From contig DDTF01000033.1 of NCBI GenBank assembly GCA_002345965.1, positions 1 to 42,912 on the forward strand: DNA of 42,912 bases, read 5' to 3'. The notes below the pieces were generated by a model. The model was not told where the DNA came from. It worked only from the letters and a program-made list of their open reading frames with translations, and did no database searches. Shown here one piece after another: positions 25,379 to 33,762 of the stretch. The position numbers were made by a program, and so were the translations under genes. Position 1 is the first letter of the stretch. Each line of letters opens with the position of its first letter. Source of the stretch: Flammeovirgaceae bacterium UBA2371. GTDB taxonomy: Bacteria > Bacteroidota > Bacteroidia > Cytophagales > Cyclobacteriaceae.

Positions 25379-26457
25379 AATACGAGAACCTGGGAAAATT
25401 AAATAAATCATTTTTTTCAGATTACGAAAGTGCTTTTAAAGCTACACTCGAGAGTGGCTGGTACATACTAGGCAATCAGGTAAACGAATTTGAAAAAAAT
25501 TTTGCGAAATATTGTGGTACGGCACATTGTGCGGGTCTTGCTTCTGGACTGGATGCGTTAATTATAGCACTAAAAGCCTTTGAATTTAAGAAAGGCAGCC
25601 AGGTGATCCTTCCTTCTAATACATACATCGCTACTATATTAGCTGCCATTCAAGCAGGACTTGAGCCAGTACTCGTAGAACCAGATATAAATACTTACAA
25701 TATCGATCCGGAAAAAATCAGAGCAGCGATCACTGATAAAACCGTTGCAATCGTGGTTGTTCATTTATATGGGAAGAGTTGTGAAATGGACAAGATTACT
25801 CAAATCTGTAAAGAGCACAGGTTAAAATTAGTTGAAGATGTGGCTCAAGCCCATGGAGCTGAATTTAAGGGTAAGCGAACTGGCTCGTTTGGTGAATTTG
25901 GTGCATTTAGTTTTTATCCCACAAAAAATCTTGGTGCCTTGGGCGATGGGGGCAGTCTCAATACCAATGATAAAGATTTGGATGAAAAAGTAAGAATGCT
26001 TAGAAACTATGGATCAAAAGTAAAATATGTAAATGAGGTGATCGGTTACAATTCACGATTGGACGAAGTGCAGGCTGCGTTTTTGAGTGTAAAATTGAAA
26101 AAATTGGATCAAATCAACGATCATAAAAGAAAGCTGGCTAGAGTTTACCTCGACAATATAAAAGAGGATTTCATTAAGCCTGTCGAGCACGAAGACTATT
26201 TTGACGTTTATCATATTTTTAACGTCAGACACCCTAAACGGGATCAACTGCGAGAATACCTCCTCAACAAAGAGATTAAAGCAGAAATTCACTATCCTAT
26301 TCCTCCTCACGAACAGCTAGCGATGAAGGGCATTTTGGATAAAGGGCATTATCCAATTTCAGATGAGATTCATAAGACTACACTCAGTTTGCCTATTTCG
26401 TATTTTCATACCGTTGATGATATTTATCAAGTAACGGAAGCGCTTAACAAGTTTTAG
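25372..26457 (+). CDS. fdtB: NDP-3-keto-6-deoxyhexose aminotransferase, FdtB-like (DegT family)
   Basis: A 361-residue DegT/DnrJ/EryC1 aminotransferase. The PLP lysine is K185 in FYPTKNLGALGDGG, with VEDVAQAHGAEFKGKRTG (154-171) before it and LRNYGSKVKYVNEVIGYNSR after. Its order directly behind an FdtA-like isomerase points to the FdtB role: adding an amino group at C3 to give dTDP-3-amino-3,6-dideoxyhexose. An N-acetyltransferase (FdtC) would complete dTDP-Fuc3NAc or Qui3NAc, but none lies next to it. It ends the operon; a 132-base gap follows. Confidence 0.88.
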   Translation: MVEYENLGKLNKSFFSDYESAFKATLESGWYILGNQVNEFEKNFAKYCGTAHCAGLASGLDALIIALKAFEFKKGSQVILPSNTYIATILAAIQAGLEPVLVEPDINTYNIDPEKIRAAITDKTVAIVVVHLYGKSCEMDKITQICKEHRLKLVEDVAQAHGAEFKGKRTGSFGEFGAFSFYPTKNLGALGDGGSLNTNDKDLDEKVRMLRNYGSKVKYVNEVIGYNSRLDEVQAAFLSVKLKKLDQINDHKRKLARVYLDNIKEDFIKPVEHEDYFDVYHIFNVRHPKRDQLREYLLNKEIKAEIHYPIPPHEQLAMKGILDKGHYPISDEIHKTTLSLPISYFHTVDDIYQVTEALNKF

Positions 26458-26589
26458 TGTGTATCGACTAAGAGCAATATTATTGGTAACATTTATATTG
26501 ACTTCTTGTCCGGAAAAGGAGAAAAAGCCTTTCTGTTTGGAGGATTTTATACTATATATAGAAGTTCCATTAGGTACGTAAGGTGACTT

Positions 26590-27810
26590 ATGAAAATTCT
26601 TGTTTACGGAATTAACTACTTCCCAGAATTAATTGGCATTGGTAAATACACTACTGAAATGTGCGAGTGGTTGGCTGATCAGAGCGATGAGGTGGAGGTA
26701 ATCACAGGAATGCCGTCCTATCCCAATTGGGAAGTATTCGATAGTTACAAGCGCAGGTGGTGGTTTACTGAAACTATTAAAAATGTAAAAGTTCATCGGA
26801 GCCCCCTGTATGTACCCAAGCAGGTAAGCGGAGCTACCAGAATACTACACGAAATTTCCTTTGGAATAAGTACGCTGATCTTTTGGACTCCCCGCTTATT
26901 CAGACGGTATGATGTTATTATTTGCATTGCACCCCCGCTGCAGTTGGGTCTGGCCGGAGTTATCTATAAGATGTTCCACAAAACATTATTTATTTATCAC
27001 ATTCAAGACCTTCAGCTTGATGCGGCAAAACAGTTGGGATTAATAAAAAGTAAATTTCTCTTAAGCGTTGTCGAGGGATTAGAAAAAATAATATTGAAAC
27101 AATCTCATTATGTAAGTACAATTAGTGATGGCATGATGAAAAAGGTTAATAGCAAAGGAATTCCAGCTGATAAAATAGTAAGTTTCAGAAACTGGATCGA
27201 TACCTCTTTGATGGCCCCTGCAGCTCCTGATCCTGTTATAAGATGCTTGTTTGGAATTGATTCATCCAAAAAAGTGATTCTTTATTCTGGGAATATTGGG
27301 GAGAAGCAAGGTATTGAAATAATTATTGAAGTTGCGGAGGCGCTAAAAGAAAGTGAAGCATTTTTTTTAATCATTGGAGATGGAGCATTCAAGAAAAAAC
27401 TTCAAGATTTGGCGCAATCAAAGAGGTTAGAAAATATTAAATTTTTCCCTTTACAACCTATCGAATTGCTACCTGGCATATTAAATATTGCCGACCTTCA
27501 TTTGGTTTTACAGAAAAAGGCGGCTGCGGATTTGGTTATGCCTTCAAAACTTACCGCGATTCTTTCGGTTGGAGGAGCGGCAATTGTGTCAGCTGAAAAG
27601 GGAACTACCCTCTTTGATATAGTGGATCAGAATAAAATGGGGATACTCATTGAACCAGAAAGTGCCCTAGCGTTGCGAATAGCTATTTCGGAGAACCTTA
27701 ATAAGGATTTGAATGAGATTAGACGGAATGCACGTTATTACGCTCAATCTTATCTTGAAAAGGAGGCCATTATGAAACAATTTCACACTTTTCTCAAAAA
27801 CAAGGCATAA
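26590..27810 (+). CDS. GT4 glycosyltransferase, WcaI/WbuB-like
   Basis: A 406-residue GT-B enzyme. The N-terminus MKILVYGINYFPELIGIGKY and TGMPSYPNWEVFDSYKRRWW are distinctive of the WcaI (colanic acid) / WbuB transferases, as is YDVIICIAPPLQLGLAG. The C-terminal domain has VILYSGNIGEKQGIEIIIE and ADLVMPSKLTAILSVGGAAI. It adds a sugar to the lipid-linked intermediate; WbuB relatives use fucosamine-type donors. This fits the amino- and deoxy-sugar pathways in the cluster but does not fix the donor. It begins the last assembly block: GT4, ligase-like protein, PHPT, PNPT. Confidence 0.88.
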   Translation: MKILVYGINYFPELIGIGKYTTEMCEWLADQSDEVEVITGMPSYPNWEVFDSYKRRWWFTETIKNVKVHRSPLYVPKQVSGATRILHEISFGISTLIFWTPRLFRRYDVIICIAPPLQLGLAGVIYKMFHKTLFIYHIQDLQLDAAKQLGLIKSKFLLSVVEGLEKIILKQSHYVSTISDGMMKKVNSKGIPADKIVSFRNWIDTSLMAPAAPDPVIRCLFGIDSSKKVILYSGNIGEKQGIEIIIEVAEALKESEAFFLIIGDGAFKKKLQDLAQSKRLENIKFFPLQPIELLPGILNIADLHLVLQKKAAADLVMPSKLTAILSVGGAAIVSAEKGTTLFDIVDQNKMGILIEPESALALRIAISENLNKDLNEIRRNARYYAQSYLEKEAIMKQFHTFLKNKA

Positions 27811-27843
27811 CTTTAAACCTCAAATAATCTGCTGATTGAGGAC

Positions 27844-29022
27844 ATGAAGAAAGTATTTTATTGGTCGATGCTACTATTTATTTTTAGCATACCTATCTCT
27901 TCTTATGTTAGCACAAAACTTCTGGTAATAGTTTTTGTTATTTCACTCTTTACAAAAGTTTCTGGTAAGAGATCTTTAGCGCTTGAAATGAGAAAGTCTT
28001 GGGACATCTTAGCTTTCTTGTTAATTCTAATCATTGGACTTATCAACACAGATGACATCGAGACAGGATTCAGGGTGCTTGAAACAAGTTTTAGTTTACT
28101 TGCATTACTAGTTGTTTTTACTCGTATAAATAAGAGCGAAACTTTAGTCAACCATATATTCATTTCATTTATGGCTGGTCTACTAGTTGCATGCCTGATA
28201 AGTCTAGGGACAGCAGGCTTCAGCTTTATTAGTTCTGGAAATCTCCAGAACTTTTTTTACTACCAACTTACTGAAGCAATTGAATTGCATCCGACTTATT
28301 TGGCTTATTACCTAATTGCCTCCATTACCTATATTATTTATATTATTTTCTATGGTCTTGAGAAACATAGAATGAGTGCATGGATTGCGATCGTATTTTT
28401 TTTCTTTTTAATGCTGGTGTTGACAGGAGGAAGGACGGCATATGTAAGTTTACTCTTGATTTTTTCATTCTTCATTCTGAAATATATTCTTGAGAACAAG
28501 ACTAATGAGAAGACAATTGTTTTTTCTGTTGTTCTGATACTTTTAATTAGTCTTTTTGCTGTTAACTCAACTACCTTTTTTAACTTGAAATTTTCGCAGC
28601 ATAGTGATTACTGGGAACGCTCTATTCTTTGGAAATCAGCGATCCTGGCAAACCCAAATCCTTTACAGGGAGTGGGTACGGGTGATTATAAAACAGTTCT
28701 GAATGAGTACTATCAATCTCATGGAATGGAGGAGTATGCAATAGATAGTTTCAATTCTCACAATCAATTCATCCAAGTATACTTCTCAAATGGAGTCATC
28801 GGGTTAATTTTTCTTCTGCTCTTAATAGGAAGGCCAATTTACCTTTCAATGAAAAGTCAAAATACTTTAGGGATATTGCTTCTGTTTCCATTTGTAATCT
28901 ATGGAGTAACAGAAGTTTTTCTTGGCAGGTATCAAGGGGTTGTTTTTTTTGCATTGCTTCACCAAATTGTTATTTACCAACATTATTCCTCAAAACCATC
29001 CTTCGCTTTAAATGCTTTATAG
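27844..29022 (+). CDS. O-antigen ligase-like membrane protein (Wzy_C superfamily), second copy
   Basis: A 392-residue polytopic membrane protein. Family landmarks are LHPTYLAYYLI (near residue 149), LTGGRTAYVSLL, GVGTGDYKTVLNEYY, and FNSHNQFIQVYFSNGVIGLI near residues 303-322. The same order occurs in the protein at 8884, so the two are paralogues of distant relationship. One may act as polymerase and the other as ligase, or they may serve different glycans. It sits 33 bases after the WcaI-like gene and 33 before the initiating transferase, consistent with a shared operon. Confidence 0.82.
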   Translation: MKKVFYWSMLLFIFSIPISSYVSTKLLVIVFVISLFTKVSGKRSLALEMRKSWDILAFLLILIIGLINTDDIETGFRVLETSFSLLALLVVFTRINKSETLVNHIFISFMAGLLVACLISLGTAGFSFISSGNLQNFFYYQLTEAIELHPTYLAYYLIASITYIIYIIFYGLEKHRMSAWIAIVFFFFLMLVLTGGRTAYVSLLLIFSFFILKYILENKTNEKTIVFSVVLILLISLFAVNSTTFFNLKFSQHSDYWERSILWKSAILANPNPLQGVGTGDYKTVLNEYYQSHGMEEYAIDSFNSHNQFIQVYFSNGVIGLIFLLLLIGRPIYLSMKSQNTLGILLLFPFVIYGVTEVFLGRYQGVVFFALLHQIVIYQHYSSKPSFALNAL

Positions 29023-29055
29023 ATTTTTAATTATGCCTATAATCAAATTGATTGG

Positions 29056-30402
29056 ATGAGCAACATAGTAAAAAGTCTCCTTTTTTTTGGAGATATAATG
29101 TTTTTGAATTTTTCAATTTTGCTTTCCTCGATCTGGTTTGGAGAAGGTGAGTGGCTGAGCAATTCTGACAATATCTATTTGCTAATTTTCAGTAACTTGA
29201 CTTGGATTTTTTTAGTGATGGTTTCAACGCCCTACAATGTAACAAAGAGCTGGTCAATTACTAAAATTGTAAAAAGCCAATTGGCATTTTTGTTCGTTCA
29301 TTTATTGGTTGTAGCATCTCTGTTTGTCTTTTTTAACAAAACCTATTCAATTTTTCAGATACTTTTTCTGTATTTACTTTTTGTCCCCTTGTTTTTTCTC
29401 TTTCGAGTTGTAGTTTTCTATTTAAGAAAAGTGCTTACAAGCGAAATATCTGAAAAGAATTATATATTGATTGGGAAAAACGATCTGTCAAATGAAATAA
29501 GAAAATACTTTTTAATGAACCCCGAGAGCGGGTATAAATTTCTGGGATATTTTGAATTTGGATCGGGAACTTTTGATTACCATGAAATACAGGAGTTTTG
29601 TGAGAGAAAGGAGGTTCACGAGATTTATTATTGTTTACCAAACGCACCTAAGTCGGAAGTTGAACAATTGGTAAACTATGGATTGAATTCTTTGGTTAAA
29701 ATTAAGTTGATTGTAGAGTCAAGTTTTTCTCAACAACAATCAATTAGTTTAGATAAGTACGAAGTTCAGCCTGGCTTAAATTTAGTAACAATACCTCTTG
29801 ATGATTCGAGAAATCAATTGATTAAACGAATTTTTGACATTGTTTTTTCTGGAATTTTCGTGGTTACTATCATGTCCTGGTTGGTGATTTTAATTGGCTT
29901 AATTATAAAGTTGGACTCTAGAGGACCTGTATTCTTTGTCCAAATGAGAAGTGGCGAAGGTAACCGACCCTTTAAGTGCCTTAAGTTTCGTTCTATGAAA
30001 GTCAATCAAGAGGCTGATACAAAGCAAGCCACCAAAGATGATCCTAGGATCACTAAACTTGGTCACTTTTTAAGGAAAAGCAGTATTGATGAATTGCCTC
30101 AGTTTATCAACGTACTAATGGGATCAATGTCTGTAGTTGGTCCACGACCGCATATGTTGAAGCATACGGAGGAGTACAGCAAATTGATTGATAAATTTTT
30201 AGGTCGCCACTATGTGAAACCAGGCGTTACGGGCCTTGCACAGTGTATGGGTTATAGAGGAGAGACTAGAGATCTTGCAGATATGGAAAATAGAGTTCGT
30301 TTAGATCGACATTATATTGAAAACTGGACCTTTTGGCTTGATATCAAAATTATCTTTCTGACAGTTGTAAGTTTGATTAGAGGAAGTGATAAAGCTTATT
30401 AA
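29056..30402 (+). CDS. Undecaprenyl-phosphate hexose-1-phosphate transferase, WcaJ-like PHPT
   Basis: A 448-residue polyprenyl glycosylphosphotransferase. Four N-terminal membrane helices (about residues 1-120) precede a Rossmann-like CoA-binding-type region (YILIGKNDLSNEIRKYF). A helix at about 258-282 then leads into the catalytic domain with FKCLKFRSM, SSIDELPQFINVLMGSMS, VVGPRPHM and KPGVTGLAQ. This is the full-length architecture of WcaJ/WbaP-type enzymes, which put the first sugar phosphate (often glucose or galactose) on undecaprenyl phosphate. Its stop is two bases before a second, unrelated initiating transferase. Confidence 0.93.
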   Translation: MSNIVKSLLFFGDIMFLNFSILLSSIWFGEGEWLSNSDNIYLLIFSNLTWIFLVMVSTPYNVTKSWSITKIVKSQLAFLFVHLLVVASLFVFFNKTYSIFQILFLYLLFVPLFFLFRVVVFYLRKVLTSEISEKNYILIGKNDLSNEIRKYFLMNPESGYKFLGYFEFGSGTFDYHEIQEFCERKEVHEIYYCLPNAPKSEVEQLVNYGLNSLVKIKLIVESSFSQQQSISLDKYEVQPGLNLVTIPLDDSRNQLIKRIFDIVFSGIFVVTIMSWLVILIGLIIKLDSRGPVFFVQMRSGEGNRPFKCLKFRSMKVNQEADTKQATKDDPRITKLGHFLRKSSIDELPQFINVLMGSMSVVGPRPHMLKHTEEYSKLIDKFLGRHYVKPGVTGLAQCMGYRGETRDLADMENRVRLDRHYIENWTFWLDIKIIFLTVVSLIRGSDKAY

Positions 30403-30404
30403 TT

Positions 30405-31472
30405 GTGCAATCCTTAACCTTCCTATTCACCCCTGTACTCGCTTTCGTAATTTCGTTTTTGCTTTTTCCAGTTTTAATAAAGTTACTGACCAGATGGGAA
30501 TTGTATGATTCTGATAAAGATCATATGATTCATAAGTCATTCAAACCATCAATGGGAGGGATCGTTATTTACCTGGGTTTGATTTTATCACTGGTCATTG
30601 CATTACCGTTTCAGGAGTGGGTCAAATTGAAATACGTTTTTATTGGGGTGACTTTAATGTTTATGATTGGACTCAGAGATGATGTTTTGGGACTGAACCC
30701 TGCGAAGAAACTAGTTAGTCAATTACTTCCAATTTCGATTTTGGTAGTTTTTGGAAATGTATTTATAAACGTTTCTATCCTTTCTTTTGACTTTTATGAA
30801 TTGCCAGTTTGGCTAAACTTGACTATTGCAATTATAGTTATTGTACTCATTACCAATTCCTACAATCTAATTGATGGACTTGATGGACTGGCAGGGACTA
30901 TAGGCGCAATCTGTCTTACTATTTTTGGAATTTGGTTTTATTGGGTTGATTCAATGTACTTTGGACTTATAGCCTTTAGTGCAGTTGGGACAATCTTGTC
31001 TTTCCTGATATTTAATTGGCAACCCTCCAAAATATTTATGGGTGATACAGGAGCGCTCTTAATTGGTCTTTTGCTTTCCTATTTTTCAATTGAGTTTTTG
31101 AACTATAATTCAGTATTACCAGGCGATCGCATTATGAAATTTCAGAGTTCCATAGGGACTCTAATTTGCATTTTGATCATACCTGTATTTGATACTTCAC
31201 GGGTAGTAATCTTCAGACTGAGAAAAGGTCTTTCCCCATTTAGGGCAGATAAGAATCATATCCATCATCAATTCCTTAAACTTGGTTTTAGCCATGCGAA
31301 ATCAGTACTTAGCATTGCATCGATCAATGTGATCTTTATCCTATTGGCCTGGTTGTTAAGAAATCAGCCAGATGGAGTGATCTTGCCGTTGGTTGTCATC
31401 CTGTGTTTATTCATTAATTTTGCCCTCAAATGGGCACAAAAGAATGCAGGAACTCATAACGAAACTATCTGA
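30405..31472 (+). CDS. MraY/WecA-family phospho-GlcNAc (HexNAc)-1-phosphate transferase
   Basis: A 355-residue polytopic protein starting at a GTG (30405). Conserved family segments are SMGGIVIYLG (50-59), GLRDDVLGLNPAKKL, NSYNLIDGLDGLAG (near 149-162), IFMGDTGALLIG and DKNHIHHQFLKLGFSHA. These match WecA/TagO-type PNPTs that transfer HexNAc-1-P to undecaprenyl phosphate, a second route to start lipid-linked glycans. It follows the PHPT gene by two bases. Its final 29 bases overlap the start of pheS. Possible substrates are UDP-GlcNAc or one of the modified HexNAc derivatives made in the cluster. Confidence 0.92.
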   Translation: MQSLTFLFTPVLAFVISFLLFPVLIKLLTRWELYDSDKDHMIHKSFKPSMGGIVIYLGLILSLVIALPFQEWVKLKYVFIGVTLMFMIGLRDDVLGLNPAKKLVSQLLPISILVVFGNVFINVSILSFDFYELPVWLNLTIAIIVIVLITNSYNLIDGLDGLAGTIGAICLTIFGIWFYWVDSMYFGLIAFSAVGTILSFLIFNWQPSKIFMGDTGALLIGLLLSYFSIEFLNYNSVLPGDRIMKFQSSIGTLICILIIPVFDTSRVVIFRLRKGLSPFRADKNHIHHQFLKLGFSHAKSVLSIASINVIFILLAWLLRNQPDGVILPLVVILCLFINFALKWAQKNAGTHNETI

Positions 31473-32466
31473 AGAGCTGAATCAAGTTTCAGTGGCAACC
31501 AAAGACTCCCTCGAGTCTTTTCGTCTTCGCTTTATTAGTAAAAAGGGACAAATAGCGCAGCTGTTTGAGGAGTTTAAGCAGATGCCTGGTGAAGAGAAAA
31601 AGAAGGTGGGTAAGGCCTTGAACGAGCTCAAGAGATCGGCAGAGTCCAGGTTCAAGGAGCTGCAGGAGCAGTTGGACTCACAAGGATCTGGAACCACTGA
31701 GGATATAGATCTGAGTTTGCCTCCTGTTGCGGATGCCATTGGGAACATGCATCCTCTCAACCTGACTCGTTACAAGATTATTCAAATCTTTGAAAGGCTT
31801 GGATTCAATGTCTCAGACGGCCCGGAAATCGAGGACGACTGGCATAATTTTTCAGCACTCAACTTTCCGGACAATCACCCTGCCAGAGAAATGCAGGACA
31901 CGTTCTTTATTGAGAAGAATCCTGATATGTTGTTGCGCACTCATACTTCGAATGTGCAAATCAGGTTGATGAAGCAACAGAAGCCACCCATTAGGTCAAT
32001 TATGCCTGGGAGAGTGTATCGCAACGAAGCCATTTCTGCTAGGGCACATTGTTTCTTCCATCAGGTGGAGGGGCTCTATGTTGATAAAAATGTCAGTTTT
32101 GCTGATTTAAAACAGACGCTCTACCACTTTGCCAAAGAGATGTATGGCAAGGACATCAAAATTCGCTTTAGACCCTCTTTCTTTCCATTTACTGAGCCCA
32201 GCGCTGAGATTGATATCTCTTGCTTAATTTGTCAGGGAGATGGCTGTACGGTCTGTAAACATAGCGGTTGGGTGGAGATTGCAGGATCTGGAATGGTTCA
32301 TCCTAATGTGTTGAAAAATTGTGGTATTGATCCTGAGGAGTATACCGGGTTTGCCTTTGGAATGGGCATTGAGCGGGTTACACAATTGCGCTATCGCGTG
32401 AATGATCTCAGACTTTATTCTGAAAATGACATCCGATTCTTGAAACAGTTCAAACCAGTTATTTGA
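31444..32466 (+). CDS. pheS: Phenylalanyl-tRNA synthetase alpha subunit
   Basis: A 340-residue PheS, the usual length, from the ATG at 31444 (MQELITKLSEELNQVSVATK). An N-terminal coiled coil (about 1-85) is followed by the class II catalytic core with motif-2-like LRTHTSNVQIRLM and GRVYRNEAISARAHCFFHQ. Motif 3 is FGMGIERVTQLRYRVNDLRL near the C-terminus. It charges tRNA-Phe with the PheT subunit, which is not in the window. The start is inside the preceding PNPT gene (29-base overlap), and the stop overlaps the next gene by one base (TGATG), so it may be read through from the polysaccharide operon. Confidence 0.97.
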   Translation: MQELITKLSEELNQVSVATKDSLESFRLRFISKKGQIAQLFEEFKQMPGEEKKKVGKALNELKRSAESRFKELQEQLDSQGSGTTEDIDLSLPPVADAIGNMHPLNLTRYKIIQIFERLGFNVSDGPEIEDDWHNFSALNFPDNHPAREMQDTFFIEKNPDMLLRTHTSNVQIRLMKQQKPPIRSIMPGRVYRNEAISARAHCFFHQVEGLYVDKNVSFADLKQTLYHFAKEMYGKDIKIRFRPSFFPFTEPSAEIDISCLICQGDGCTVCKHSGWVEIAGSGMVHPNVLKNCGIDPEEYTGFAFGMGIERVTQLRYRVNDLRLYSENDIRFLKQFKPVI

Positions 32467-33329
32467 TGTCTTTGCTTAAAATTGAGTCAGTAGGTATTGT
32501 TGGTGCGGGTACCATGGGTATTGGGATTGCTCAGGTCTGTGCGCTTTCAGGCTATGATACTTATTTATTTGACATCAATGCTGAACTGGCAACTAATGCG
32601 TTATCCTTGATTGAGAATAACCTTGATGGTGGTGTTGCTAAGGGTAAGATTACACCGGAGCAAAAAGAGGAAGCTTTGTCGAGGTTAAGTATCGTTGCCG
32701 AATTGACCAGCCTCAAAACTGACTTGATCATTGAAGCCATCATTGAAAAATTAGAAATAAAACAGAAGTTATTTTCTGAACTGGAAAGTATCAATCAGGG
32801 CAAGGCTATTCTGGCTACCAATACATCCTCCATTCCCATTACTCAAATTGCAACAGCTCTCAAAGACCCAACCCGGTGTGTTGGTTTGCATTTTTTTAAT
32901 CCGGCTCACATTATGAAACTGGTAGAAGTCATTTCAGGTGTAGCAACCGCCCCTGATCTGGTAGAAAAAATGAAGGAGTTTTCGCTTTCTCTCGATAAAG
33001 TACCCGTGTTGGCAAAAGATTCTCCCGGGTTTATCGTTAACCGGGTAGCGCGGCACTATTATGTGGAGGCTTTACAGATTCTTGAGGAGCAGGTGGCTGA
33101 TGTGGAAACGATCGATTTGTTGTTGCAAGCTGCAGGTTTTAAGATGGGACCTTTCAAATTAATGGATTTGATTGGTGTAGACACCAATTTTTCAGTGACT
33201 ACTTCAATGTATAATAGCTTTCATCAGGCGCCTAAATTCAGACCAAGTCGAATTCAAGAACAGAAAGTAAATGCAGGAGAACTGGGCCGTAAGACGGGTA
33301 AAGGATTCTATGATTATTCGAATAAGTAA
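32466..33329 (+). CDS. 3-hydroxyacyl-CoA (3-hydroxybutyryl-CoA) dehydrogenase
   Basis: A 287-residue protein of the HbdA/PaaH type. The NAD motif GIVGAGTMGIGIAQ is at about residues 10-23, TNTSSIPITQIA near 117-128, then GLHFFNPAHIMKLVEVI with the catalytic His, and DSPGFIVNRV. The C-terminal domain has GPFKLMDLIGVD and ends with GRKTGKGFYDYS. It oxidises L-3-hydroxyacyl-CoA in beta-oxidation or butyrate-type metabolism. The ATG at 32466 lies in the TGATG overlap with pheS; an in-frame TTG is one codon earlier. Single-domain, without the hydratase domain of FadB. Confidence 0.94.
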   Translation: MSLLKIESVGIVGAGTMGIGIAQVCALSGYDTYLFDINAELATNALSLIENNLDGGVAKGKITPEQKEEALSRLSIVAELTSLKTDLIIEAIIEKLEIKQKLFSELESINQGKAILATNTSSIPITQIATALKDPTRCVGLHFFNPAHIMKLVEVISGVATAPDLVEKMKEFSLSLDKVPVLAKDSPGFIVNRVARHYYVEALQILEEQVADVETIDLLLQAAGFKMGPFKLMDLIGVDTNFSVTTSMYNSFHQAPKFRPSRIQEQKVNAGELGRKTGKGFYDYSNK

Positions 33330-33756
33330 AATAACGCTAATATCTTTCCTTCTATTTTCTTGTGAACCCAATCTGGTAGATGACCCGATTCCGGTGGTGA
33401 ACTTTGATGATGTGGTAATTAATTTGTCTTTTCCTGCCTACATCAATTTAAATAAGGAAGGGGGATTTAAGGATATAAGCGATTTAGGAGGAGGAGTACG
33501 AGGCATTATTGTATACCGCCTTTCACCTACCGCTTTTGTGGCCTATGAAAAGAACTGCTCTTATACCCCTAATGAAGCTTGCTCTACGGTAGAAGTTCAC
33601 TCCTCTGGTCTATTTATGATAGATCCTTGTTGCAGTTCATCATTTAATTTTTCGGATGCAATGCCAACTGGCGGACCCGCCTGGCGTCCGTTAAGGAAGT
33701 ACAGGACTCAGCTGAACGGGAATACCTTAACCATAACGGACGAGATCATAGATTAA
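33310..33756 (+). CDS. Lipoprotein with degenerate Rieske-like domain
   Basis: About 148 residues from the ATG at 33310, which overlaps the dehydrogenase gene by 20 bases. The N-terminus MIIRISKITLISFLLFSC is a lipoprotein signal with a C at residue 18. The rest resembles a Rieske fold: FVAYEKNCSY, then DPCCSSSFNFSDAMPTGGPA and LRKYRTQLNGNTLTI. The usual C-x-H and C-x-x-H cluster ligands are not both present, as the histidines are replaced. So it probably does not bind an ordinary [2Fe-2S] cluster. Similar non-His proteins are known to me as hypothetical lipoproteins of Bacteroidota. Function unknown. Confidence 0.65.
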   Translation: MIIRISKITLISFLLFSCEPNLVDDPIPVVNFDDVVINLSFPAYINLNKEGGFKDISDLGGGVRGIIVYRLSPTAFVAYEKNCSYTPNEACSTVEVHSSGLFMIDPCCSSSFNFSDAMPTGGPAWRPLRKYRTQLNGNTLTITDEIID

Positions 33757-33762
33757 TTCTAT

